Under the pieces are notes generated by a model that searched no databases, was not told the origin of the DNA, and saw nothing but the letters and a program-made list of their open reading frames with translations. The translations under genes and the position numbers were made by a program. This document shows, one piece after another, positions 15,516 to 22,962 of a stretch of DNA of 25,504 bases; position 1 is the first letter of the stretch, and each line of letters opens with the position of its first letter. The stretch comes from JAFGIN01 sp050301235. Lineage in GTDB: Bacteria; Fibrobacterota; Chitinivibrionia; Chitinivibrionales; Chitinispirillaceae. The stretch spans positions 1 to 25,504 of the forward strand of contig JBNKZD010000023.1 in NCBI GenBank assembly GCA_050301235.1, in the 5' to 3' direction.

Positions 15516-15953
15516 TCAAGTTTTACCAAAATGCTTAGTAAAAAATGTCCTGATATAATTCTCAGGTGTCATAACATGAAGTTTCGATTTTTCAAAATCT
15601 TTAACATTTCTGGTAATGATCGTTTTACATTTTTTTGAATTTTCAGCAATACTATTCTGCACTCCATCTTCAAAATCAGTAAAACCAGAATCTATGGAAT
15701 TTCGAATATCATTTTTATTGCAAGGTAATATTTCGATTATTCTGCACAACAGATCCATTTTCAATACTCGGTTTTCTATTTTAAAGCGTTCCATTAGAAA
15801 GCTGCAATTAACAACTGTTATCACTGATGTGAACCCTTCTACAATTTTCTTTTCACAAAGATCTAATACTCTCGAAGAAAACACGAGGTGCTCAGCTCTT
15901 ACAGATAGAACATCAAAAATCACATCTGTGTCTATGTAAACAGATGGTTTCAC
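15516..15953 (-). CDS. PIN-domain ribonuclease toxin (VapC-like)
   Basis: PIN-domain toxins are metal-dependent RNases that usually cut tRNA or rRNA. The 145-residue protein shows the PIN acidic residues: Asp8 in VYIDTDVIFDVL, Glu39 in KIVEGFTS, Asp96 in FTDFEDGVQ, and Asp119 in ITRNVKDFEKS. The start is a GTG whose bases overlap the antitoxin stop codon (GTGA), so the two are translationally coupled. This order, antitoxin first, is normal for type II systems. Residues needed for activity appear intact. Confidence 0.9.
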   Translation of the reverse strand: MKPSVYIDTDVIFDVLSVRAEHLVFSSRVLDLCEKKIVEGFTSVITVVNCSFLMERFKIENRVLKMDLLCRIIEILPCNKNDIRNSIDSGFTDFEDGVQNSIAENSKKCKTIITRNVKDFEKSKLHVMTPENYIRTFFTKHFGKT

Positions 15954-16198
15954 TTGTATTTTCCTTCAATATGTTCTTTCATCAGCTCTTTTACAGTAAG
16001 TTCTGATGTAAACGGAGCACCAGACATTAATTGCTTGGTAATTTCACCGTAACCTTCAAAGGAACCTTCCTCTTTGGTAACAATGTCAGTAAGACATTTT
16101 TCAACAATTTTTGAAATGCTTGTATGATGTGCTCTGGCGTAGTTTCTTGCTTTGGAAATCACACGATTATCTACAGAAAGGGTCAATTTTGAAAGCAT
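15950..16198 (-). CDS. Antitoxin of PIN toxin pair (DUF6364/ribbon-helix-helix-like)
   Basis: The 82-residue protein starts LSKLTLSVDNRVISKARNYA and continues HHTSISKIVEKCL, the pattern of ribbon-helix-helix antitoxins of the DUF6364 type: a short beta strand, then two helices that bind DNA as a dimer. The C-terminal part (about 45-82) would wrap the toxin. The ATG at 16198 is chosen because TTGGAGGTGTTT gives an ideal ribosome binding site; a TTG 12 nt upstream lies inside that site. It overlaps the toxin by 4 nt. The promoter region carries a repeated sequence suited to autorepression, listed separately. Confidence 0.85.
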   Translation of the reverse strand: MLSKLTLSVDNRVISKARNYARAHHTSISKIVEKCLTDIVTKEEGSFEGYGEITKQLMSGAPFTSELTVKELMKEHIEGKYK

Positions 16199-16845
16199 AA
16201 ACACCTCCAATACGTATTCACTATTATAATATACGTATTCAGTATGCCGTATAATAGTATTTTTTTTAGAAAAAGCATTTTATATAATTTAAATACAATT
16301 CGTTAAATAAAAAATCCGAATGATCAGTCGTGAATTAAAAACAACCTGCATTTACAGAATCGCTTTCTCATGTTAATCCCTCCGTCACGATTCGGAATAG
16401 CGCCCCTACCCCTTACTATTGGAGGCTGTGATTAAAGCAAATTTCGGATAATCCCATAAAGAGACTATAGGTGAATAATGGCAAAGTACCCATTTTCACA
16501 ATCGCATCTGTTGGGGTTCAAAATTTTGAGCCCCTAAGAATTTCGTGACTCCATACCTCCGACGACACCAAAAGCCACTAGGTGAGGGCAAACCAGAAGA
16601 TGATCGTCTGCAATACCGGTCTGGGCCCCACCAAATCGCCCCGGGCGTCCATATACATAAGAGAACTAAGAGGTCTGTGACTGAATGACTTGGAAGAAAA
16701 AGAAAAAAAGAGACACCTACTCCACAATTGCAGGAGAAGGTATCTGAGGAAAAATACGCATCAGTGTAAACTCTGGATTCAAACTGTTGTGACACCAACC
16801 TTTATATTACATATATAGAACAGGTGCCTTGTACAGTATCAACTC
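16199..16845. other. Gene-poor interval between antitoxin and DUF2846-like lipoprotein
   Basis: The left end holds the toxin-antitoxin promoter and operator. The middle is AT-rich without features. A patch at about 16540-16670 is distinctly GC-richer (GGTCTGGGCCCCACCAAATC and on) and has short open frames in several phases but none with start, ribosome binding site and recognisable sequence. It may be a gene or mobile-element remnant. Confidence 0.5.
16210..16258 (-). promoter_or_regulatory. Toxin-antitoxin promoter with paired operator repeats
   Basis: ATACGTATTCA occurs twice, at 16210-16220 and 16231-16241, exactly 21 bp apart (two helical turns). Each contains the palindrome ATACGTAT. 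On the minus strand TATAAT (16223-16228) lies between the two copies, a plausible -10 box, and the first copy abuts the ribosome binding site. A further 9-bp inverted repeat (ACTATTATA / TATAATAGT, 16220-16228 and 16250-16258) flanks the distal copy. The layout fits autorepression by the antitoxin. Confidence 0.65.
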
Positions 16846-17415
16846 TCAATACCCAGGGTATTCAGCTTCAACTTTTGCTTTATCAGGATTCTTCTCTGCC
16901 CATTCTGCATAATCCTCGAGCTCTTCTTTGACATCGTCTTCTGACAAATCGTCGCCATCATATTCCGGATTAGCACGGCTGTATTTTACAGAGCCTTTCT
17001 CTTTTTCCAGTAAAGCAACAGCTTCATCAGCAGGCAGCGGTGTAAAGCCGGTCATCACTCCAACCATCGGAACAGTCCATGCTGTTTGCAGGATATAATA
17101 CACTTTACCAGCCTGAAAATTATACTTCAATTTGGTTTTGACAGTAACTTTTGTTATTACCAGATGTTCGCCCGGATCAACATTAAAAGAGGTGACTGTT
17201 CCCCCTATTGTTCCACTGACTAACTTCTGATCCACCCAGATCGGTGTATAATTGCCAAACATTCTCACCTGTCTGATTACGACGCAGAGCGCTTTATCTG
17301 AAGGCGCTTTGAATTCAGGGAGTGCATCTTCATACAGTAGCGGTGAAGTACAGGATGAGAGTAAAAGTCCACAAACGGGGACCATAAGTAACAGACTTTT
17401 GCGTAACAGACTCAT
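16846..17415 (-). CDS. DUF2846-like lipoprotein
   Basis: The 189-residue protein has a lipoprotein signal ending in LLLSSC, with the Cys at about residue 22. The body (about 40-125) resembles DUF2846 domains: ALCVVIRQVRMFG, IWVDQKLVSGTIGGTVTSF and VDPGEHLVIT, the last being the conserved P/DPGxH turn, then KYNFQAGKVYYI. The C-terminal 45 residues are very acidic (SEDDVKEELEDYAEWAEK). The ATG at 17415 is chosen because ATGGAGGTTTTT supplies the ribosome binding site; an ATG 12 nt upstream forms part of it. The role of the family is unknown; an outer-membrane or periplasmic location is expected. Confidence 0.75.
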   Translation of the reverse strand: MSLLRKSLLLMVPVCGLLLSSCTSPLLYEDALPEFKAPSDKALCVVIRQVRMFGNYTPIWVDQKLVSGTIGGTVTSFNVDPGEHLVITKVTVKTKLKYNFQAGKVYYILQTAWTVPMVGVMTGFTPLPADEAVALLEKEKGSVKYSRANPEYDGDDLSEDDVKEELEDYAEWAEKNPDKAKVEAEYPGY

Positions 17416-17468
17416 AAAAACCTCCATAAAGGTGTGAAAAATGAATTTAAATTGTTATTAAATATATA

Positions 17469-17496
17469 ATAATACACCTTACTATCTAATAGTCTA
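17469..17496 (-). promoter_or_regulatory. Candidate promoter for the lipoprotein gene
   Basis: On the minus strand TAGACT and TATTAT are separated by 16 bp, about 55 bp upstream of the ATG. Matches are four and five of six to sigma-70 consensus. AT-rich context makes chance matches likely. Confidence 0.3.
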
Positions 17497-17601
17497 CTTG
17501 AAAATCTCACAAGAAATTTGCAATAAATAAGGGAAATAACTATTTTTTGAGCTTTCTATTTTTCATACTCAGTTTTTCCGATTAATTTTAGGAGGCGAGA
17601 C

Positions 17602-18390
17602 GTGAATATTGTCGTCTGCATTAAACAGGTACCTGGAACTACCCAGGTGAAAATAAACCCTGAAACAGGTACGCTTATTCGTGATGGTGTTGAAGCTGTT
17701 GTTAATCCATTTGATGAATATGCAATTGAAGAGGCAATTCGGATCAAAGAGCGTGTTGGCGGGACAGTTAAAATTGTAACCATGGGTCCTCCTCAGGCTG
17801 AAGCTGCTCTTAGAAGCGCAATAGCATTGGGTGCAGATGAAGGCTATCTTATTTCTGATCGCGCATTCGCCGGATCTGATACCTGGGCAACCTCTTACAC
17901 TCTTTCCGGTGCAATCAAAACTCTCGGCAAAGTAGATCTTATTATCTGTGGTAAGCAGGCAATTGATGGAGACACTGCACAGGTAGGCCCAGGCGTCGCA
18001 GAAATGCTTGGTTTACCGTTTGTTGCATGGGTACGAAAAATCGAAGAGATCACTGAATCAACGATTAAAGTTGAACGCATGATGGAGGAAGGGTACGATG
18101 TCGTTGAGATGCCTCTTCCGGGTCTGATCACTGTTGTTAAAGAGATCAATACGCCTCGTATGGCATCATTAAAAGGAAAAATGCGTGCTAAAAGCGCTAA
18201 AATCAATGTTTTAAATGCAACATCCATGGTAGTTGACCCGTCAAGGATCGGTTTGAAAGGGAGTCCAACACAGGTTCTTCGGTCATTTGTTCCGGAGAGA
18301 AAAACTGGTGGCGAAAAAATCAGTGGTGAAGTTCCAGTTCTTGTTGAAAAAATCGCTTCAACAGTTATTGATCTCGGTGTTATAAAGTAA
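17602..18390 (+). CDS. etfB: Electron-transfer flavoprotein beta subunit (bifurcating type)
   Basis: EtfB pairs with EtfA to move electrons between NADH, ferredoxin and an acyl-CoA dehydrogenase or quinone partner. The start is a GTG preceded by TAGGAGGCGAGAC, a strong site. The 262-residue protein has MNIVVCIKQVPG, VNPFDEYAIEEAI and the loop CGKQAIDGDTAQVGPGVAE, which in bifurcating ETFs binds FAD where AMP sits in the ordinary kind. KEINTPRMASLKGKM, the conserved recognition-loop region that contacts the dehydrogenase, is present. It lies 13 bp before etfA. No acyl-CoA dehydrogenase gene is adjacent, so the partner is encoded elsewhere. Bifurcation is inferred from motifs. Confidence 0.93.
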   Translation: MNIVVCIKQVPGTTQVKINPETGTLIRDGVEAVVNPFDEYAIEEAIRIKERVGGTVKIVTMGPPQAEAALRSAIALGADEGYLISDRAFAGSDTWATSYTLSGAIKTLGKVDLIICGKQAIDGDTAQVGPGVAEMLGLPFVAWVRKIEEITESTIKVERMMEEGYDVVEMPLPGLITVVKEINTPRMASLKGKMRAKSAKINVLNATSMVVDPSRIGLKGSPTQVLRSFVPERKTGGEKISGEVPVLVEKIASTVIDLGVIK

Positions 18391-18403
18391 GGAGTGCACA
18401 AAC

Positions 18404-19606
18404 ATGGCTATTAAAGTAGATATAGAAAAATGTATTGGATGCAAATTGTGTGTTCGTGCCTGTGCACAAAATGCTATTGAAGTGGTTAATGGTAAGGCAT
18501 TTATCGATACATCAAAGTGTAACCTTTGCGCAGCATGTGTTGAAGCGTGTAAAAAGTATCAGGCGATCACGATTACTAAGGAAGCGCGCACCGATGGTAT
18601 TGATTTAAGCGCATATAAGAATGTCGCTGTATTTATCGAGCAGCATGATGGGGTTGTTGCCGGTGTTTCCTACGAAATGCTTGGTGAAGGCCGCAAGCTG
18701 GCTGATCAACTCGGCGAAAAACTCATTGCAGTGCTTCTTGGAAACGAGATGCAGAAAGCTGCTGAAGAGCTGATCAAATATGGAGCTGATAAAGTCTATT
18801 ACGTTGATGATTCAAGCCTTGCGACGTTCAAAGATGACACCTACGCTCATCTGATAACGCAATTTATAAACAACGAAAAACCTTCGATTGTACTTGCAGG
18901 TGCAACTGCAATAGGAAGATCATTTATTCCAAAAATTGCAGCAACCGTCTGGGGTGGTCTGGTCGCAGATTGCACAAAACTTGAAGTAGACCCTGAAAAG
19001 AAATTGCTCCTGGGTACTCGCCCTGCTTTTGGTGGAAACCTGATGGCAACGATCATTTGCCCGCATCATCGTCCTCAGATGGCAACTGTTCGCCACAAGG
19101 TTATGATGGCTGCTGTTAAAGATGATCACAGAACAGGTGAACTGGTTGTTCATAAAGTTGCTCCCGGAAGTATCAATGAACGCACAAAGATTCTTGATAT
19201 CGTAAAGAATGTAGAGTCAACGATTAACATCACTGAAGCTGATATTATTGTTTCTGGTGGACGTGGTATGGGAAAACCCGAAAACTTTGCACTGCTCCGC
19301 GAACTGGCTGAAGTACTCGGTGCTGCGGTTGGTGCAAGCCGTGCAGCAGTTGATAGCGGCTGGATTCCGTATGCACACCAGGTTGGTCAGACCGGAAAGA
19401 CAGTCTGTCCAAAACTGTACATCGCCTGTGGTATCAGCGGATCGGTGCAGCATATGGCTGGTATGCAATCCTCTGATTTTATTATCGCTATCAACAAAGA
19501 TCCTAATGCAGATATCTTCCAGATAGCAAATCTTGGCATTGTCGGCGACGTGATGGAAGTTCTCCCGGAACTAACAAAAGCGTTCAGGGCAAAACTCGGT
19601 AAGTAA
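18404..19606 (+). CDS. etfA: Electron-transfer flavoprotein alpha subunit with N-terminal 2[4Fe-4S] ferredoxin domain
   Basis: The 400-residue protein begins with a two-cluster ferredoxin domain (about 1-60): Cys10, 13, 16, 20 and Cys39, 42, 45, 49, both CxxCxxCxxxC. The EtfA domain follows from about 72 (NVAVFIEQHDG). The C-terminal FAD domain (about 270-395) has VSGGRGMGKPENF, GASRAAVDSGW, HQVGQTGKTVCPKLYIACG and GSVQHMAGMQ. An N-terminal ferredoxin domain is known from the EtfA of caffeyl-CoA reductase (CarE) of Acetobacterium, where it gives a route to ferredoxin. Start ATG has TAAGGAGTG upstream, the etfB stop overlapping this site. All cluster ligands and FAD motifs look intact. Confidence 0.95.
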   Translation: MAIKVDIEKCIGCKLCVRACAQNAIEVVNGKAFIDTSKCNLCAACVEACKKYQAITITKEARTDGIDLSAYKNVAVFIEQHDGVVAGVSYEMLGEGRKLADQLGEKLIAVLLGNEMQKAAEELIKYGADKVYYVDDSSLATFKDDTYAHLITQFINNEKPSIVLAGATAIGRSFIPKIAATVWGGLVADCTKLEVDPEKKLLLGTRPAFGGNLMATIICPHHRPQMATVRHKVMMAAVKDDHRTGELVVHKVAPGSINERTKILDIVKNVESTINITEADIIVSGGRGMGKPENFALLRELAEVLGAAVGASRAAVDSGWIPYAHQVGQTGKTVCPKLYIACGISGSVQHMAGMQSSDFIIAINKDPNADIFQIANLGIVGDVMEVLPELTKAFRAKLGK

Positions 19607-19634
19607 TTAATTTTTTCAACAAAAACGGGGTGTT

Positions 19635-20504
19635 ATGAAACTGTCGTTAGGTTTACCAAAGGGAAGTCTTGAAGAATCAACTATCAACCTTTTTCTTAAG
19701 GCTGGTATCAAAATCAGAAAAGGTGAACGTTCCTATTATCCAACATGTGATGATACCGAACTTGATCTTATTGTAATGAGACCTCAGGAGATACCCCGTT
19801 ATGTTCATCAAGGCATTATCGATGCAGGAATTACAGGGCAGGACTGGACTGCGGAAAATAATGTCGATGTTCATGAAGTTACCGAACTGCATTATAGTAA
19901 AAGTACCCGCAAAAAGTGCAAATGGGTTCTAGCTGTTCCCGAGAGTTCATCTTTTGCTAAAGCGGAAGACCTTGCCGGAAAACGAATTGCAACTGAACTG
20001 GTTGAAACTACCAAACGTTTTTTTGCAAAGAAAAATGTCCCCGTTGAAGTTGAATTTTCATGGGGAGCTACAGAGGTAAAACCGCCGAGGCTTGTTGATG
20101 CAATTGTTGATATTACCGAAACCGGCTCATCACTTCGGGCAAACCGTCTCAAGATTATTGATACCCTGATGGAAACCTGTACGGTTATAATCGCAAACCA
20201 TGCGGCTATGGCTGATGATTTCAAGCGCAACAAGCTGGAAAATCTCAAGATGCTGCTTCAGGGAGCTCTTGATGCCGAAAATTTTGTCGGATTAAAATGT
20301 AATGTTGAAGAAGCGAATCTTGAATCGGTGATTAAAGTTTTACCCTCACTGCACAATCCTACAATTTCACATCTGTATGATAAAGGGTGGCTTGCGGTTG
20401 AAACAATTCTTCATGTTCAGGAAACCAAACACGTAATTCCGCTGCTCAAAAGAGCCGGAGCATCAGGGATCGTTGAATATCCAATCAGTAAAATAATTCC
20501 CTGA
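19635..20504 (+). CDS. hisG: ATP phosphoribosyltransferase, long form
   Basis: HisG condenses ATP and PRPP in the first, regulated step of histidine synthesis. The 289-residue length and the C-terminal regulatory domain (about 212-289, GLKCNVEEANLESVIKVLP and the final TKHVIPLLKRAGASGIVEYP) mark the long, histidine-inhibited hexameric form that needs no HisZ. Catalytic-domain motifs include LGLPKGSLEESTI, DAGITGQDW and the PRPP-binding loop DAIVDITETGSSLRANRL. It follows etfA by 28 bp on the same strand with GGGGTG upstream of the ATG, and probably shares its transcript, away from any other his gene. A hairpin follows. Confidence 0.95.
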   Translation: MKLSLGLPKGSLEESTINLFLKAGIKIRKGERSYYPTCDDTELDLIVMRPQEIPRYVHQGIIDAGITGQDWTAENNVDVHEVTELHYSKSTRKKCKWVLAVPESSSFAKAEDLAGKRIATELVETTKRFFAKKNVPVEVEFSWGATEVKPPRLVDAIVDITETGSSLRANRLKIIDTLMETCTVIIANHAAMADDFKRNKLENLKMLLQGALDAENFVGLKCNVEEANLESVIKVLPSLHNPTISHLYDKGWLAVETILHVQETKHVIPLLKRAGASGIVEYPISKIIP

Positions 20505-20514
20505 TTTAGAAATA

Positions 20515-20552
20515 AAACTTGATTCTTTAATCCAGATTATGGAATCAAGTTT
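20515..20552. terminator. Hairpin between convergent hisG and cheY-like genes
   Basis: AAACTTGATTC (20515-20525) and GAATCAAGTTT (20542-20552) form an 11-bp perfect stem with a 16-nt loop. The right arm overlaps the stop codon of the response-regulator gene. Short A/T runs lie on both sides. A shared bidirectional terminator is the simplest reading. Confidence 0.65.
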
Positions 20553-20907
20553 AAATTCCTAATTTCTCCTTCAGAGCTTCAGGAGTGAATGGCTTTACGA
20601 GATAGTTATTCGCACCGGCTTTCAGCGCTTCAACCACACGTGTCTTTTCCGATTCCGAAGTACACATAATGATTTTCACGCTTTTGAATGAAGCATCAGC
20701 ACGTACTTTCTTGAGGAATGTCAAACCATCCATCACCGGCATGTTCCAATCGAGAAGAATCAGGTCCAGAGGCATGTTTTCCTGAAGTTTTCGCATCCCC
20801 TCTTCCCCATCCCCGGCTTCAACAATATCATTAATTCCCAGCCCCTGAATCTGGGTTTTCTGTATACGTCTCATTGTGACAGAATCATCTACCAACATGA
20901 CTTTCAT
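20551..20907 (-). CDS. CheY-like single-domain response regulator
   Basis: The 118-residue protein is a receiver domain alone. It has the acidic pair Asp7-Asp8 (MLVDDS), the phosphoacceptor Asp53 in LLDWNMPVMDG, the switch Thr83 in IIMCTSE, and Lys105 in YLVKPF, so all key residues are intact. It has no output domain, so it acts by protein binding, as chemotaxis CheY does on the flagellar switch. It is 20 bp downstream of a CheX-like phosphatase gene, its likely dephosphorylating partner. CheY proper or a stand-alone regulator of another pathway cannot be told apart from sequence. Confidence 0.93.
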   Translation of the reverse strand: MKVMLVDDSVTMRRIQKTQIQGLGINDIVEAGDGEEGMRKLQENMPLDLILLDWNMPVMDGLTFLKKVRADASFKSVKIIMCTSESEKTRVVEALKAGANNYLVKPFTPEALKEKLGI

Positions 20908-20927
20908 ATGGATTTTACTCCTTGAAT

Positions 20928-21386
20928 TTATTTTGTTTTTAGTGATACTTCCATTGCAAACATTCCCAGCGGGCTCGAAAATGGAACTAAAATAGTAGGA
21001 GCACCACTTTGTCCCGCGAGTACATGAGCTTTTCCAATAATAACATTGGGAAGTGATATTGACAAGTTAAACTTTGATAAATCTTTTTTTGCATTACCGG
21101 CAATGATATTTGCAAACTCACCTATTGCATCAATCAGATCAGGTGATTTTTCATTAACTGGCGTTCCCAGCATTTTGGAAACATACTTAATTGCTACATC
21201 ATTTGGAAAACTTAAAGAAATAGAACCCTGAGCTTCTCCTGATAGCCCTATGACCCCGGAAATGTCGTACAGTGGATATGGCTCCTTTTTTAAAATAGGA
21301 GCTTTAGGCTCTGTTTTAACATTCAACATCGTAGTAAAACATTCAATCGTCGCTGTTATGAAAGGGTTAATAAAAGAGACATCCAT
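20928..21386 (-). CDS. cheX: CheX-like chemotaxis phosphatase
   Basis: CheX dephosphorylates CheY-P in organisms lacking CheZ. The 152-residue protein matches the CheX/CheC-like fold: an N-terminal helix (NPFITATIECFTTML), a strand region DISGVIGLSGEAQGSISLSFP, and the catalytic helix AIGEFANIIAGNAKK, which carries the ExxN pair Glu90 and Asn93 used for catalysis. It lies directly before the receiver gene in the same direction. A promoter candidate lies just upstream, so cheX-cheY may be transcribed apart from the HDOD gene. The GGGGAGATAGGA run upstream gives the ribosome binding site. Confidence 0.88.
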   Translation of the reverse strand: MDVSFINPFITATIECFTTMLNVKTEPKAPILKKEPYPLYDISGVIGLSGEAQGSISLSFPNDVAIKYVSKMLGTPVNEKSPDLIDAIGEFANIIAGNAKKDLSKFNLSISLPNVIIGKAHVLAGQSGAPTILVPFSSPLGMFAMEVSLKTK

Positions 21387-21442
21387 TTTTTTTCCTATCT
21401 CCCCGGCCGATTATCTGCCATTTTCTTAAACTTATTTATTAC

Positions 21443-21472
21443 ATCATATCATTACTATTTGTATCAATGCAA
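21443..21472 (-). promoter_or_regulatory. Candidate promoter for the cheX-cheY pair
   Basis: On the minus strand TTGCAT and TATGAT are spaced by 18 bp, about 60 bp before the cheX ATG, in the 110-bp gap after the HDOD gene. Matches are four and five of six to sigma-70 consensus. Confidence 0.4.
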
Positions 21473-21496
21473 GTAATTCATTTAACAAATTCGACA

Positions 21497-22384
21497 TTAA
21501 ATTGTTCGCAGTTGCGAATATGATGCATCTGCATCTAAGGCTGTCACCAGATCTGAACGTTGCACCTCATATTCAGCTAGATTCATATAACGCGCTGCCA
21601 TTTCAGGAGTTAGATGAAGCATCTCCATTGCCTGTTTATTTCCATCAGAAATAGATCCTTCAAAATGACCAAGCCCGGAATTGCAAAGGACATACTCTGA
21701 CAGATACGTCGCGGCAGCAATTAATGAATAATTCTGCGGAGCTTTCTCCGGTTGATGATGATAGCGAACCCCCGCAACTATCTGAAGATCAATTTTCCAT
21801 AATTCAAGAAGCGCGCTGCCAAAAACCGAATGATTTTCATTGTTAAACAGTATCTTTTCAGCCTCCAGGAACGAAATTTCATTCTCGCAGGTATATTTCA
21901 GTATATCTTCAAATTCCTGATGAAAATACTGATCATAGATTAAAATACCAATATCATGGAACAACCCCGAAAGAAACAACAGGTGGCTGTCAATAGGATT
22001 AACATCCTGTATTCCCGATGTTCCCGACATTGCGCATAGATACCCTGCTGCAAGTGAATGTCTCCAGAACTGCTTGTAGTTAAGAAGGTCGGATTTCTTT
22101 GAAAATTTCTTTATCATGCTTATCGCCAGAACGATGTGCCCCACCTCATTAAAACCGATCCGGGTCACGGCCAACTTCACAGAGTTTATTTTTGTTCCCT
22201 GACTGTAAAACGAGGAGTTTGCAACTTTCAGGATTTTTGCAGATAGTGATGGATCCTGCTCAATAAGTCGCGCCAAAATAGTGGCATCACACTCATCGGA
22301 ATAGATAAGTGTTCTAATCTTAAGCGCCATTTCCGGTAATGTTGGCAATTCCTGTATTTCAGAAAGTCTCTGAAGTGCATTCAT
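21497..22384 (-). CDS. HDOD domain signalling protein
   Basis: HDOD domains are catalytically inactive relatives of HD phosphohydrolases that act in bacterial signalling. The 295-residue protein is essentially one HDOD domain: LPTLPEMALKIRTLI near the start, IEQDPSLSAKILKVANSSFY, and VTRIGFNEVGHIVLA, all typical. Later segments (LFLSGLFHDIGILIYDQYF and AGVRYHHQPEKAP) retain HD-like His and Asp residues. Start at the ATG at 22384, with TAGGAGAC at good distance; two upstream codons are discounted. It is the first gene of the HDOD-cheX-cheY cluster. The upstream sequence contains a long G/C tract. The ligand or partner is not known. Confidence 0.92.
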   Translation of the reverse strand: MNALQRLSEIQELPTLPEMALKIRTLIYSDECDATILARLIEQDPSLSAKILKVANSSFYSQGTKINSVKLAVTRIGFNEVGHIVLAISMIKKFSKKSDLLNYKQFWRHSLAAGYLCAMSGTSGIQDVNPIDSHLLFLSGLFHDIGILIYDQYFHQEFEDILKYTCENEISFLEAEKILFNNENHSVFGSALLELWKIDLQIVAGVRYHHQPEKAPQNYSLIAAATYLSEYVLCNSGLGHFEGSISDGNKQAMEMLHLTPEMAARYMNLAEYEVQRSDLVTALDADASYSQLRTI

Positions 22385-22469
22385 CCTCAAAAAGTCTCCT
22401 ATCTAAGAATTGTAATTTGAATGATGTCCTGATGTCGAGAGGTTTTTTAGGAAGAATTTAAAATGTCAA

Positions 22470-22510
22470 GGGGGGGGGAGGGAATGACGGGATTACTGAG
22501 GGGCAAAGGG
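22470..22510 (+). repeat. G-rich tract with G-quadruplex potential and nine-G homopolymer
   Basis: A run of nine G (22470-22478) is followed within 32 bp by GGG, GGG, GGGG and GGG runs separated by short spacers. This pattern can form a G-quadruplex on the plus strand. It lies about 86 bp upstream of the HDOD start, near where its promoter is expected. Confidence 0.6.
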
Positions 22511-22553
22511 ACTTGGAGGCAATAAGAGGATGTGATTGGAAATATCTAACATG

Positions 22554-22609
22554 GAATATCGAAGTAAAAGAGTAAAACGAAGAAAATTTGTTTTTTAACT
22601 TCGATATTC
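22554..22609. repeat. 12-bp inverted repeat with TTCGATATT motif
   Basis: GAATATCGAAGT (22554-22565) and ACTTCGATATTC (22598-22609) are perfect complements around a 32-nt purine- and T-rich loop. The right arm continues into a second CGATATT and, 11 bp on, CTTCGATGTTCG, giving a degenerate short-period repeat. Probably an intergenic repeat element. Confidence 0.5.
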
Positions 22610-22879
22610 GATATTACTCCGCCTTCGATGTTCGCGAGGCACGCTATTTTCTATGGAATAGTAATTGGAAAACCGGACTGGTATCTGCCCCATTTATTAA
22701 GCCATCTCGCAAAACACCACACACTTAATAAAATTCACTTTTGCAACTACTGCATCATTGACACAATTGCTTTATTTCGCCACCAGCTGCCATGTGTTAT
22801 TAATTTACATACAACCAGTCATTCACCACATGGTATTTGATGTTTGAATGTGAACATATGGGAATTAACAAAAACAGTA

Positions 22880-22909
22880 TTGCTATTCCCTGTTAGAAAG
22901 AGATATTTT
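22880..22909 (+). promoter_or_regulatory. Candidate promoter for the beta-helix gene
   Basis: TTGCTA and TATTTT are spaced by 18 bp, ending 53 bp upstream of the ATG at 22963. Four of six bases match consensus at each box. Confidence 0.35.
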
Positions 22910-22962
22910 GGATGGCGTTATGGTTTATTTTTTTCATATTTCATTAAACAGCAGGGGGTTAC

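Larger units (their letters stand above)
22385..22962. other. Gene-poor interval between divergent HDOD and beta-helix genes
   Basis: No convincing gene is present. A short open frame at about 22628-22840 (+) has no recognisable sequence. The interval holds a G-rich tract (22470-22510), a 12-bp inverted repeat (22554-22609), further TTCGATATT/TTCGATGTT copies up to about 22635, and a promoter candidate for the beta-helix gene (22880-22909). Confidence 0.55.

Noticed and set aside
16496..16798. 100-codon open frame on the minus strand in the GC-rich intergenic patch
   Set aside because: Its sequence is Ser/Cys/Trp-rich with no domain, no good ribosome binding site and no conserved feature; other phases are equally open for part of the length.
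17895..18401. 168-codon open frame on the minus strand
   Set aside because: It is fully antisense to etfB, whose product matches a known family, and its own translation has no recognisable motif.
22628..22840. 70-codon open frame on the plus strand upstream of the beta-helix gene
   Set aside because: Starts in the middle of an intergenic repeat, no Shine-Dalgarno, His/Cys-rich random-looking translation.
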